In this document: positions 46,537 through 57,690 of the stretch, piece by piece
How the letters are laid out: each line of letters begins with the position of its first letter
Numbering within the stretch: the first letter of the stretch is position 1
NCBI GenBank assembly: GCA_950295325.1
Contig: OX485803.1
Location: 66,357,554-66,417,553 of the forward strand
DNA from: Polytrichum commune
Lineage: Eukaryota > Streptophyta > Polytrichopsida > Polytrichales > Polytrichaceae
Direction: 5' to 3'
Length of the DNA: 60,000 nt
Position numbers and translations under genes: made by a program
The notes under the pieces: generated by a model
Databases searched by the model: none
What the model was told of the DNA's origin: nothing
Seen by the model: only the letters and a program-made list of their open reading frames with translations

Positions 46537-47642
46537 CAGTGCTCAAAATTGAAGCCCTCATATGAATTTCATTTTGAAGGGCTCTAAAATTTCAGCATTG
46601 CAATTGAAGGGCATATCTAAATCTAGGACGTCAATGGAAAATTTTCAAAGAAATATAAAACTTATATTAAAATTATGCATGATTTGCATGGTACATGCTT
46701 CTAGTATAATGAAATAATGGAGAATCAACTATCTAACTCCACCTCTTGAAGTGACAATGCCCTACACTTGTTGGTTACTGTAGCGGTTTTCCAAGTGTAA
46801 AAAATGCCATTCCAATCCATGAATTCAACTCCCAAACTGTTTAGGCTAACCCTCATCAATGCATCAAGTGTGTCAAGGTTTAGGCATGTTCTCCTTTTGC
46901 TCTTAACCCAATTCTGCTTTGAAAAACCACGCTCACAAATAGCAGTGCTAGTAGGGATCACAAGTATGGCTTGCCATAGCGACATTAGGGTTGGCCAATT
47001 GATCTTAAACTCTCGGTCACGGCCACAAAAAACCCAATCTTCATGCATACTTCGGTGTTGACAAGTTGAAGATAACATCTCCACAAATTCGAGCAACTCC
47101 GCATTGGCTTGATCAACAAGAACATGGCTCCACTTGAAATGTGTCACCAACCGGTTCAACCATTGCTCAGTTAAAGTGCCTCGATCCAATGCATCCATGG
47201 GATAGTAATTTGGGCTGAAAAGCCTGGCCGCATTAAAAATGGGCAAGTCGGGGAAGCGATCATTTAGTGAGTCAATAACCTTTTGGACGTATAGTCTACC
47301 AAGGGTGATGCAATCCTCCAACGAGCCCCCTACATCACACCCAGGCATAGAGTCATAGTGCAAAGTATGCACTTTCTCACAACCAAACCTATCAACATAT
47401 AATTCCCATCTCGACTAATTCCCATCTGGATCTGAGATCTGGAGCCCAAAGTTAGACAACCGGAGTTAAACGGCTACTTGAGATGATGAACAGTACTTGA
47501 AGGGTACTATTTATCCAGCACTTCAAGTGAAGGGAGCACTTAGACATGAGGATTATGTTTTGAAGGGTTGTTTTCCTTGAGGTATTTTTTGAAGTCCCAA
47601 AACCCATTTGAAGGGCACTGAAGACTTCAATTTTGAGCATTG
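46537..47642 (-). mobile_element. hAT element with truncated transposase, copy 1
   Basis: Termini are CAGTGCTCAAAATTGAAG at the left and CTTCAATTTTGAGCATTG at the right. The host octamer GTCAGCAG is duplicated exactly (46529-46536 and 47643-47650). Subterminal 'gaagggc' motifs recur at both ends. The element encodes only the C-terminal part of a transposase, so it is internally deleted and cannot move on its own protein. The element at 38276-39074 shares its ends. Confidence 0.93.
46725..47372 (-). pseudogene. hAT transposase C-terminal remnant
   Basis: About 215 codons, with the frame open a little further upstream but no ATG. It contains WPTLMSLWQAILVIPTSTAI, CERGFSKQNWVKSKRRTCLN and LDTLDALMRVSLNSLG. 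This is the hAT dimerisation region with its typical ERGFS and LDALMR motifs, as in ZNF862-like transposases. The DNA-binding zinc finger and most of the catalytic core are missing. It lies wholly within the hAT element. Confidence 0.9.
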
Positions 47643-47915
47643 GTCAGCAGCCAGCCCTCTGCCCGGCGAAGCTGCCCGAATCTGCCCGGGCGAAACTTGG
47701 CTACCCCGGGCATCTCCTTGCCATGCCACTTGTCCAAGTTGGACCATGCGTGCCGGAGCCTTTCCAAGGCCGGGCAGGAAGAAAACAAAAAATGCCACGT
47801 GTCATTCGCATGGGCCCGTCCAGGAGTTGGCCCCCAAGCCCTCTCTCTCTGCTCTCTCTGAAACTGCGACCTTCCGGATACTTCACAACCTCCAGAACCT
47901 CATTGGCCTCTCTAA

Positions 47916-48444
47916 TGCCCCCTCCCCACCTGACTTTAGCGAAGCCTAAAAGCTGGTTCTATAAACACGGCCTCCACACCATCAACATTATCTAGTGCTG
48001 AGCCTAGTTGGCAAATGACGTGGCATGGCTTAACAGTGGAGGTTTTAAGCCCCAAGCACCCACCCTCCCATCGGTACCTAGACATGAGGCAAGAATAGAA
48101 GACTTTTAAAAGTGCCGCCTCCTGCCCTTGTGATTGGTTGCTTTTTAGCCTTAACTATGAGGTGACGAGGAGCTCCATTAACCAAAACCGATGATGGTAA
48201 GATAGATGAGTAGTAAGGGAATTGGGGATGGGACAAAAACTATCCAACATTCACTACTTGGTAGATAAAACCATGAACATGTGTGAAAACCACTTAACGA
48301 AAACCTACTAAAAAAATCTCCGGAGCAAGTTCTTATAGGTGCATTGGGATAGCCGGATGCCTCCCCTATAACCGAGGGAGCTTTACCCGGGTTTTAGGAA
48401 AGACTTTGGTGATTTGGTAAAGTCGGGTGGGGAGGGAGGGGGCA
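47916..48444 (+). mobile_element. MITE family E, copy 6 (intact reference)
   Basis: This 529-bp element starts TGCCCCCTCCCCACCTGAC and ends GTCGGGTGGGGAGGGAGGGGG plus CA. TAA flanks it at 47913-47915 and 48445-48447. It has no interruption, so I use it to orient the others. No coding capacity. Confidence 0.9.
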
Positions 48445-48678
48445 TAAGTTAACTTTATAATTTCGTAAAGCTGCCCGATGATCGTGATTCCTTAAGTTTT
48501 GGTGCTGAATGCCTGTTGGTTTGGCTGATTTCATGGCCTTGTGCGTGAGGAAATGACGACCTCCTGTCGCCAAAATACGGTGGCGGTTATCCAGGGGAGG
48601 ACTCCAGCCCATTAGAGTGGGTGTTCCCAAGAGAATATGCTCACGAGGCCACTTGGGAGATGCCCTAGTGTGAAGTTA

Positions 48679-49070
48679 GGGCCGCTTCACATGGATCCCA
48701 AGTCCCAAGTCCCAAGTCCCAAGTCCCAAGTCACTTGATGTCAATCCGTGCAATCTCAGCCGTTGAGAGCATGGAAGTTGAGACTCATCACCTCACATGG
48801 GGTTCCAAGTCCTGTGTCCCAAGTATGCCATGGATGTCCACATGGCAACACTTTTTGGAGGTGAGGCTTGGGACTCTTGTGTGTTGAGAGTTGGGTCGAG
48901 CAAAAAGTTAGATGCAACTCTCAACACGAGTCCCGTGAAAGTTTTGGCGTGAAATAATCAAGATCGGTCTGACTTTCATGATGATTAACCATGTTTTGAT
49001 GGATTCTTGAGGTTCAAAAGTTGGGACTTGCTAACAGGAATGGGACTTGGGATTCCATGTGAACTGGTCC
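48679..49070 (+). mobile_element. MITE family D, copy 1
   Basis: It starts GGGCCGCTTCACATGGATCC and ends GGATTCCATGTGAACTGGTCC (last bases imperfect), flanked by TTA and TTG. Near the left end a 7-bp unit CCCAAGT is repeated five times. 'caatctcagccgttgagag' is shared with copy 2. Confidence 0.82.
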
Positions 49071-49104
49071 TTGGAGTGGGAAACCTAGAAATGTATGCAG
49101 CTTA

Positions 49105-49473
49105 GGGCCGGTTCACAAGGGGTCCCAAGTCCTAAGCCCCGAGTCGCTTGAAGTCAATTTGGGCAATCTCAGCCGTTGAGAGCACGGGAAGTTGGGATTT
49201 ACCACTTCACATGGGTCTTAAGTCCTAAGTTCCAAGTCTGACATGGATACCTACATACAACACTTTTTGAAGGTGAGGATTCAAACTTGTGTTGAGAGTT
49301 GGGTCGAGCAAAAAGCTAGACCCAACTCTCAACACAAGTCTTGTAAATATTTTTGCATAAAACAATCAAGATCCAAGTTTAAGGTTGATTAGCCATATTT
49401 CAATGAATCCTTGAGGCTCAAAAGTTGAGACTTTCCCTCCATGTTGGGACTCGGACCCCATGATTACTGGCCC
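49105..49473 (+). mobile_element. MITE family D, copy 2
   Basis: It starts GGGCCGGTTCACAAGGGG and ends CCCCATGATTACTGGCCC, with exact TTA duplications (49102-49104 and 49474-49476). It is collinear with copy 1, 34 bp away and in the same orientation, but has only one CCCAAGT unit at the expanded position. A single diverged D-like end also occurs near 50741-50772. Confidence 0.85.
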
Positions 49474-49509
49474 TTAGTGCTTTCACTACAGTGACCTGGA
49501 AATGTTTTG

Positions 49510-49680
49510 AACATGATCAGTCAAAATCTTAATGCTTCCAAGTCCAACCAGTTACATGTTATGATCTTTCAGTTTTTCTTTATTAATTTGAGATATATTC
49601 TATAAATTCCTCTAAAATGATCCGTAATTTTTTTGAAGTCTTGAACTTCAACTGGTTATTTCTCAACCAGTTTAATTATC
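49510..49680 (+). repeat. Dispersed repeat G, copy 4
   Basis: 'agtccaaccagttacatgtt', 'attaatttgagatatattct', 'aaattcctctaaaatgatcc' and 'gtcttgaacttcaactggtt' appear in the family order. Confidence 0.8.
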
Positions 49681-50876
49681 TGGAACTAGAATAGCGGTCG
49701 GTACTCCCGGTCATTGGCCTACTACCTGCAGTAACTTGCTCTGACTTTGACTTTGACGTTAGAATTTTATAATCTGGAAATACATTTGATTACCACATAT
49801 AAAATTGACATTATATATGTAGGATATTCATAATATTATTCAAATCCATACCATCTTTTTGTGGGACTAACATTATTCCATGGGATATTCCCATATGTAG
49901 ACCGAATGTGGGGAATTTTTTGTGGAATATTGTCAGTCCCGTAGAACATTGTTATGGATCTAAATAATGTTATGTTAGTGATTGACCAGGTCGATAATCA
50001 ACCATTGTTTTGTTAACTTAGTTGGTGGTGTTTGGTGAGGTCTAAAGTGCAAACTTGTTCCATGCAAACCATGTGGGTGTGTTATTTATTGGACTATGTA
50101 AGTGCCGGTGTTGTATTAATGTCACAATTATGGTACATCATATTGATCTTGGTATGAAGAGTTCCAAGATTTGATCAAATGGGTATGGTAACAATATTCG
50201 ATTACAAAGGTTGGGTATGATATAGGCCAAGTATGAGTATTAACATATTCAAGACTAAACATAAGTGTGGTTTTGGTATTAAGGTTCTCTCTCCTGATAT
50301 TGGGGATGTATGTACCTTACGCAAGGTATGGGTATTGCCAGCCTTTCGATTTATCATCTTAACCATTTTGCTTAATCCAAAATCAATTCACATGATCATG
50401 CCCACTAGCATCTTCTTCATAATAATTGATATTGTGTGCACCTACCCACACATCCAATCTATCATAGGTTTTCAAAACTTAAATACTCCTACATAGACAA
50501 TCCCCAAGATATGCTATCCATAGTAATGCTTTCAACCCAAGTACATTTGAGGACATGCTATGCTAGGTATGTTAGGACCCAAGTATTACAAAGCAATGTA
50601 CTTGATAGGTATGTTCAAGGTATCAGGTTTGAACATACCATATGGGTATATTCTCACATACCATTACTATATACCAATGCTTAGACACTGGGCTAGACCA
50701 ATATACTAGTACAACACTTGTACGTATGTTGAAAACTTTGGGCCAATTCATATGGGGTTCCAAGTCCGAAGACCAACACCACTAGAATGGGCATTGGTAC
50801 CAGAATGCTACATTGAAAATGGGGGAAGGGCCGGTCCGTTGTGAGTAGGCAGGAGTGATTTACGGAGCCAAGGCCT
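49681..50876. other. Intergenic, no gene seen
   Basis: The frames at 50233-50684 lack family resemblance. The motif 'ggtatg' is unusually frequent between 50150 and 50650, in no regular array. A D-like end fragment lies near 50741. Confidence 0.45.
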
Positions 50877-51090
50877 ACTACACTAAATATGATATTTGGT
50901 GTGACTTACTATCTAGAACCACGCGATGCTATAACAATGTATTGTGCATCTCACTTTTTACCAACCATGGTCAAATCGATTGTTTGGACACTATAGAACA
51001 TTAACATCTTTACTTGGTAGAGATGCAATATAATAGTAAAAATAGTAAAAATATATAAGAACATGTAACTCCGAACAGTAAGTCACACTA
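50877..51090. mobile_element. MITE family F, copy 6
   Basis: ACTACACTAAATATGATATT begins the element. The right side 'aactccgaacagtaagtcac' aligns with copies 1 and 4, but the last terminal palindrome is missing, so the right end is truncated. Confidence 0.7.
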
Positions 51091-52590
51091 AGATGATTTC
51101 GCGGGCAAATAACAGCAGCCCCGGGAAATAATTGTTTTGCCGCCATCAACAACTCTCATTCAATCAACATACCTTCCACTCGATATTGACATCCATCTAT
51201 AGTTTTTCATCCACACACGTAATATTTCATCCATATTGCAAGATGTTTAGGTTGTTGGATTGTAAATATTGGTATTTGGTTATGTATTTAGGTATCACGA
51301 ATAGGATCTATAATTCGATTGGCCTTAAAGTCGAGGCACCCTTGCCCAGATGATAAGATTTTAGTTTCTCAAAACCTTTAAGATTTTTCCCCCGTTAGGC
51401 ATGATTGTTTTCGGTCCAAACTCAATTGTTTGAGTTATATATCGACACACTCAAGCAAGCAACCTTAAAGTCCATCCATAATCCTATACAATGAGAGTGA
51501 TCTACACATATTATCATTGTGTGTACGATGATATGAATGTTTGGGTGTATATAGATGCATTTTGAGTTCCATATCTTCATGATAGTGTGTTTAGCAATTA
51601 TGGTTTAGGAAGTAGGGTTAGAGTTCCTTTGATCTAGTTGTTTGCATTTAGATGTTTCACCGATGGTAGTATAATGAGCAAACTAGAGAGAATTTAGGGG
51701 ATGGTGATGAGGAAGATTACATGATAGGGCTATATGTTTAACATATGTAAGAATCCTCAAAAGATGATCAACCAAAACAACTTGGGAAGGGGGGGGGGGT
51801 AAGAAAATAACCTAATAAAGATATGTTAGGCAAGTGTTGATCCAAGTTCAAGGCATCTCATGATGAGCTTTCTCATTTTATACGAGTATTTGGCTTAAAT
51901 TTGCGTACAATTGCATGGCTTTCAAATTTGTGCAAGTCAACAAACTTGCTAGCATCAACCTCTCATGGCCAACCACGGCCTCACATCAACCTCAAAAAGA
52001 GACAAACATGTCTATGCAATCAACTGTCTGAGCACCTAACCAACAACCTTGAATCATTTAACTTGTTTGTGCAAATTCACTTCAATCTAACAAGTCATCT
52101 ATGCAATGATCCTAAACCCTATCCAATCAAGCAAACAATCCATTCAAGACAAGAGGACTTGATGTCTTGGTCTCAAACACATCTTATTGCTTAATTACAA
52201 AACACTATGGCAAAAGTTGATGCATAGAAGCAAAGAAGATCACTAAAGCCCACAAAACCCTAAATGAAGCAGATCCCTCATGGAGGATTGGTGTAGATGG
52301 TTGAACTCATGCAAGCAAATTCGGAGGACTTCAGTGCAATTGGATAGTCATTTGGATAGTTGAAGGTGAGGGGATAGCAGAGAGAGAGAGAGATTATCCT
52401 TGCACCGGGTGAAATCAAGTACATAACACTGCATCTCACCCTCTTGCCAACCATAGCCATTGTAATCTTGTTGGCCCTAGCTCAAGAAAATGCTCATAAT
52501 TTGAGAAACCAATGTTTAAGCTTGAGTCTAATGTTGAATGTAAACCAAGCTCCACTAAGGAGCATGGAACTCTGTCTAGGAAGAATAGAC
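51091..52590. other. Intergenic, no gene seen
   Basis: It contains a G11 tract at 51789-51799 and a GA microsatellite at about 52380. The plus frame at 51901-52194 has no recognised relative. Confidence 0.45.
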
Positions 52591-52790
52591 GGTTCGTACA
52601 AATGAACAGGTTGAGTTTGAAAAATATTTGATTGAAGTTGGAGACTTCAGGAGAATTACCAACCATTTTTAAAGAATCTATAGAATATACCTGAAATGAA
52701 TAAAAAAAATGGAAGATGTCAACATATAACCGACTGGATTTAGAATCACTAGGATCTTGACCAACTATGCCCAAAAACTTCCCACACACT
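52591..52790 (-). repeat. Dispersed repeat G, copy 5
   Basis: Reverse copy with 'attgaagttggagacttcag', 'ctatagaatatacctgaaat' and 'gaccaactatgcccaaaaac'. The overlapping minus frame is a shadow. Confidence 0.75.
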
Positions 52791-55000
52791 GGCATGGACC
52801 CCAAAAAGCATGGATGTGGACTCTAAGGTACAATATACGCACCCGGAGTTTATGTTGTTCTAAGTATTCCTGCAATACTTCAAGTTTAGGACCTTTCAAA
52901 AAGCACTTTTAAAAATTGGAAAAAAATCAAAGTTGGGTACTACAAAGATAACATTTGATAACTGGTACAATAATATACAACAAAATACACATATAACATA
53001 TAATCATTATATCCCTCTATAATATTGTAAGATAGGTTGAATATATGTGTATTGATAAATTAAATTATATATGTTCATACAGCTTGCCCAAGAGGTTTCT
53101 CACACAAACACATCCTAATAGCTCCAATGTTAAACTTCAATGCTCGGTTTCCAGCACTAGAATTTTGACATGGCAATAAGGGGGGATAATAGAATCCTCT
53201 AGTCTCACGATCTGCAAACAGAAACATGGTACAGTCAAGACTCTATAAATGTTACAGGTCGGGAGTAGCAAAAAAAAAATAACATATATAGAATTATAAC
53301 AAGTATAGGATTCATACCGATGATTAATAACATTTATAGAAATAACACTTAAAATTTCCGAAAATGAAGAACATAATGTTTTATAAAAATAAAAATGAAA
53401 GTACAAATGATAATACATAATTCAACTAAACTAATTGAAATAAATAATCTATATAATAGTAACTTGACGAGATTCTTTCAACTAAACTAACCAAAAGAAA
53501 GAGTCTATAGTAGTCTGACGAGAGCTTCCAAATGATGAGATGAAACTTCCTTCTGGAGTCCTTGAATGCCCTTGATGTGTGATAGGGCATCATTTGGTAT
53601 TTGTTTAAAGAATTTCTTCAAAGTCTCTGGAGAACACTCAACAACACTTAATCCTACAACTTCTTCTACCACATCAACCATAACCTCATCAACATCAATT
53701 TCTTGATGTTATGAGGAATACATATCCAAAAACTCCTCATCGATAGGTTCATAGGGGTTGTTTAACCAAACTCCATCTCATAATTGAGGTGTTCATGAGC
53801 ATTCACCTTCTCTGTCTACCATCTCCTCTCCCAAATTGCTTGAAAGTGCACAAGGAGGAAGGATCTCGAAATAAGAGAGAATATTTGACTTGTTCGCAAA
53901 GAATATGGGATAAATGTGATTACGTGTTTAAAATGTAAGCTCTCATATGTTATTACCTTGATTTTCTCAAAATTAACACTTATAAAGATGCAATTAACAA
54001 AAGAAGGGAGTCAAGCATGTTATAACACTCACTAGTCTTACCAATTGTATTTTTGTAGGGGAGTAAAATTTTCTTAACATATATGAAATTATAACGCTTA
54101 TAGGGGTATCACTTCTGGAGTCTTAGTTGCGTGTGCTGGATGATTTTTTCTTTTTCTAAATAACTTATTTCAATCAGAGCCCAATTAGAGGTTAAGCGTT
54201 TCTGGACTGGAAAGTCAGGTTGGCTTCCAGGCAATATATATATATCCTAACCACGTAGCTGAATCTAGATATGGATTTTATTTTTATTTTTATTTTTATT
54301 TTTTAAAACTTTAGGTGGATGGTTTGGAGACCTGACAAGTTACGGCGCTGCAGAGAATGATATTTGAGGTTGTTGTCGTGTAAGATAGTATGATGTATAT
54401 GGAAACAAAGGAGCCACATGTAAGGTTTGTGCCATGCAGGCTCTTCTTGAATGAACACCTATGTTTAAGTGGTCAATGCCAATGTGTGTAGTTGAGTATG
54501 AACATGAAAAAGACATTCATGATGACAAGATTGGATTATTGTATACTCCATTGTTAACTCAATTGAGAAGGCCTCTGTGATCACTTAATAGACAAAGATA
54601 ATCTTCAGTTGACCTCCTATAGCATTTGCATTTGAAATGACGATTTATGTACTTCACAGTTGCTGCCTTGATGAGACAATTCCAGATTAGATTCACTTCA
54701 GTTACTCGAGTTGAAATATTCGTTGGTTTCAGGAGTATACTCATTAAATACAACCCTGGATCTACCTATTTCAGCAAGCCATTGAGCAATTCCAAGATAA
54801 TTAGCTGTGCTCAATTGTTGAATGAGTGTAACAATGGGTCTAAAGCATTGAAGGTTGTAAGGAGTTAGAGAAAAAACGAAAATAAAAATAACAATAAATC
54901 ATATAATTATAGCATTTTCATTCAAGATACATGTGCACCACCATTTCATCAACTTGAGACAGGTGAGACATCAACCACACAGACAAACTGTGCTTGTAAG
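52791..55000. other. Intergenic, no gene seen
   Basis: AT-rich DNA with short simple repeats ('tatatata' near 54237, TTTTA runs near 54285). 53500-53720 has coding-like composition but no open frame I can defend. Confidence 0.45.
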
Positions 55001-56377
55001 AGGATGCATTAGTACACACTAATTCGGTACATCCCATTGCAGCAACAAACACTATGCCGAATTTGTGAAGGAAGATCTCAAAAATCTTATACAATCTTCT
55101 TGCTTCCGGGCTTGAGAGACAGACTGCGCAAACAAAGTCCTCCAGTTATAATAGTACTTATGTTGACACGAGGCTTCCTGCCCTAGTAACTTTCTCATTC
55201 TATCGGTTAGAATCTACGGTTCTTACACAACATATTATGACATTCAGACCTTCAGATTTTGTTGAATTCATAACCAGGCTAGGCAAGTAAAAGAATGTAT
55301 CAAGTTGATGAGGGAAATGCGATCCTCATCCAGCATATCAGCAGAGAGCCAAATAACGGGAATGGAGAGGTCGCCGAAGGCAAATGATTTACCACCGTAA
55401 GAAAGTCAACATTCCAAATGAATAATTTTTTGAAAGTCTATTGACTTATGATAATTTTTTGTCGCTGCAACATCCACAAGGCACCTGGGAGGGAGAAGAT
55501 AGAAGAACTGCACATAGCTCTACTGAACTTACTTCACGGGACTGCTCAGAATCAAGGAATTAAAGAATAAATACAAGTTCTTTATCTGGCATCTCAGCAA
55601 TGCGTCCAGAGTTTGTACTGCCATCATGTTTCTGACTATTTCAGCAGAGTATTCTGTCGAGATTCAATCTCTTGCAATATTCCAAACCCAATTAAAAACA
55701 CATGCACTTGGCATCTACCGCTCCCTCCAATGGAATTTTTGAGCGCTGTCAGACCACTGGTCAAATCCAGTACTATGTAAAAGCGATAAGGGATATCAAA
55801 AGAACCCGGAGGTATGTAATAAACAAGACCAGATTTCTATCTTAACTATTGGAACGACCTTATAATTTACCATGCCATTGTATTGTAATATGGCATCTTA
55901 AAAGCAGTTCCTACCCTAGTAAAACATCCACCTGTGGTATTCACCATGTCAAGTGGATATGGCTTCTGGAATTAGCTACAAGACCCACAAAAATCAGATG
56001 TTACTATTTGCGATGACAATGACGAGATAAAGTTTGAAAAGTACCTTCATCTTCACCACATCAGGGGCGACAGACTACATCCCTTTACTGCTTACCATTG
56101 CCTACCAAATAAGTCAGGGAGACTGGTAGCACGAAGAACTTTGCAGGATTCATAACAGAGTGCATCAACAAAGTAGTTAAGATGGGATCCTGACCCGTCG
56201 GTGCGGTAACCTCCTTCCATGCATCCACCTAATCAAGTTCCCAGAGTCTTTAGTCATGAGGTGTAGGGGTTTCATCTCCTCAAGTCAGTCACATTCTCTC
56301 CAAAAAAAAGAATTGTCATGTTGACATACACCTTACATAAACCAGAAGCTTCAGCACTCCAGAACGATCATATTCAA

Positions 56378-56469
56378 GCTGATGAATATGGTGAACACCT
56401 TATTTTTCCACTGCTTCTTCCTCCACGAGAGGCACAAAGATAAAGAAGGTGTTCATCAATATCAGGAGC
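56378..56469 (-). ncRNA. Candidate MIR hairpin 1
   Basis: Plus-strand arms are GATGAATATGGTGAACACCT (from 56381) and AAGGTGTTCATCAATATCAG (from 56446). About 11 contiguous pairs including one G-U close the apical side, followed by a small internal loop and further pairing at the base. The loop is 44 nt. It is the least well paired of the three. Confidence 0.55.
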
Positions 56470-56599
56470 CTGGAGGTGATTAAGTGTTATTCAAATAGAA
56501 CATGAACATACCTGAAGTCAGCATATTCTGAACATCTTTTCAATCACGACGTGCATCGTACACACACCTAAAACCTCGACATTCGGCCATGATTTTTAC

Positions 56600-56702
56600 C
56601 AGGCTGATGAATATGATGGACACCTCATTTATCCCCTGCTTCTTCCACCGTGCGAGAACGAGTGCAGAGGCATATCAGGTGTTCATCATAATCAGGAGTC
56701 TG
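56600..56702 (-). ncRNA. Candidate MIR hairpin 2
   Basis: Arms are GATGAATATGATGGACACCT (from 56606) and CAGGTGTTCATCATAATCAG (from 56676). Pairing runs through most of the 21-nt arms with a G-U and few mismatches, and continues at the base (CAGGCT / AGTCTG). Loop sequence 'ctgcttcttcca' recalls hairpin 1, so the copies derive from one another. Confidence 0.62.
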
Positions 56703-56902
56703 CAAAAGATCAGGTGTGTCCATGAGGTTTCGCAGAGGCTTACATTCCTTCCAGCAGGGCAACCAGAAGCGCGTTAGAAACAGTTAGACCACTCCTTTTC
56801 CATTGACAGCTAGTAGAAGTTTCGCATAGTCTATCTGTAAAACCGCTTCGACATCTTTAGATAGCGACATGAGCCTCGACACTCGGGCGTGATGATCATT
56901 TA

Positions 56903-57004
56903 CAGGGCCATGGATACGATGAACACCTGATATGTCCAGTCCTTCTTTCTCCATCAAAACAAGGGGCAGAGTCCAAGTAGGTGTTCATCATATTCATGGA
57001 TCTG
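56903..57004 (-). ncRNA. Candidate MIR hairpin 3
   Basis: Arms are CATGGATACGATGAACACCT (from 56909) and TAGGTGTTCATCATATTCAT (from 56978). Eleven contiguous pairs, one mismatch, then further pairing with one G-U extend through CCATG, and the CAG/CTG base also pairs. This is the best-formed foldback and meets the usual plant criterion of few unpaired bases in the arm duplex. Confidence 0.65.
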
Positions 57005-57403
57005 AAAAAGATCATGGATCAATTTGCCAGAGCATGCAAACGTGAAGACGTTAGTTTTCACCAGACATAACTCAAGTTCGCCAAAATCGTATCTTGAGTT
57101 TCTTCTCGATTGGATGCGAATTAACTAGAGCGTAAACAGATTATTAACATACTCCGCGAGCTACAACTATAGAATTCAGCGAGTTCAACGTCCACAACTG
57201 TCCCACAATCCCCCAATGTTTAGTTTTCTTAAGAACCCGAAACGGTGCCACAAACTTGCTGCTAAAGAAACAGAAACAAATGTGAGCGCAATCTTTACAT
57301 CGAGACAAAAGAAACTGGGCATACTACAAAGAGCAATGCATCCACATCGAAAAGAATCGGCACGACCAGAAGCTTGGCAACGAAGCAGCAAAATGGTCTC
57401 TCT

Positions 57404-57430
57404 AAAACCCTAACTCTTGGGTTATATAGG
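57404..57430 (-). promoter_or_regulatory. TATA box and telo-box
   Basis: On the minus strand CCTATATAACCC is followed by GAGTTAGGGTTTTAGAG. The first is a good TATA box. The second contains the complement of the plant telo-box AAACCCTAA, common near transcription starts. Together they suggest a promoter firing leftwards into the hairpin cluster. Confidence 0.55.
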
Positions 57431-57530
57431 ATCGGTGGCAGAGGCGATCCCACATATAGATGAATGTGTCTGTAGTTGTAGTTGAATGAACTTGAGTATC
57501 TTCCTCTCTTCCTCCCAAAATTAGTTACAG

Positions 57531-57690
57531 ATGAACCGGTTTAGTTTGAGAAGTACCCAGTTGATGTTCAAGACTTCAGGAAAATTACCCATCGCTTTAT
57601 AGGAACTTATAGAATATACCCCATTTCAGCTAAAACAACCAAAAGATGACAACATGTAACCCGTTGGACTAGGATCTCCATCGACTATAA
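57531..57690 (-). repeat. Dispersed repeat G, copy 6
   Basis: Reverse copy: 'gatgaaccggtttagtttga', 'gttcaagacttcaggaaaat', 'ttatagaatatacccca' and 'gacaacatgtaacccgttgg'. Confidence 0.8.

Larger units (their letters stand above)
56370..57400 (-). ncRNA. Putative polycistronic primary microRNA transcript
   Basis: Three tandem foldbacks lie within 640 bp and share arm sequences. On the minus strand a TATAWAA box at 57428-57422 stands about 25-35 bp before this interval, which suggests the transcript starts near 57395 and runs leftwards through all three hairpins. The 3' end is unknown and may extend towards 55 kb. Modules, not just arms, are duplicated: 'cctcgaca.tcgg.c.tgat' precedes and 'tctg.aaaagatca' follows hairpins 2 and 3. 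The strand is inferred, and the foldbacks would also form from a plus-strand RNA. Confidence 0.6.
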
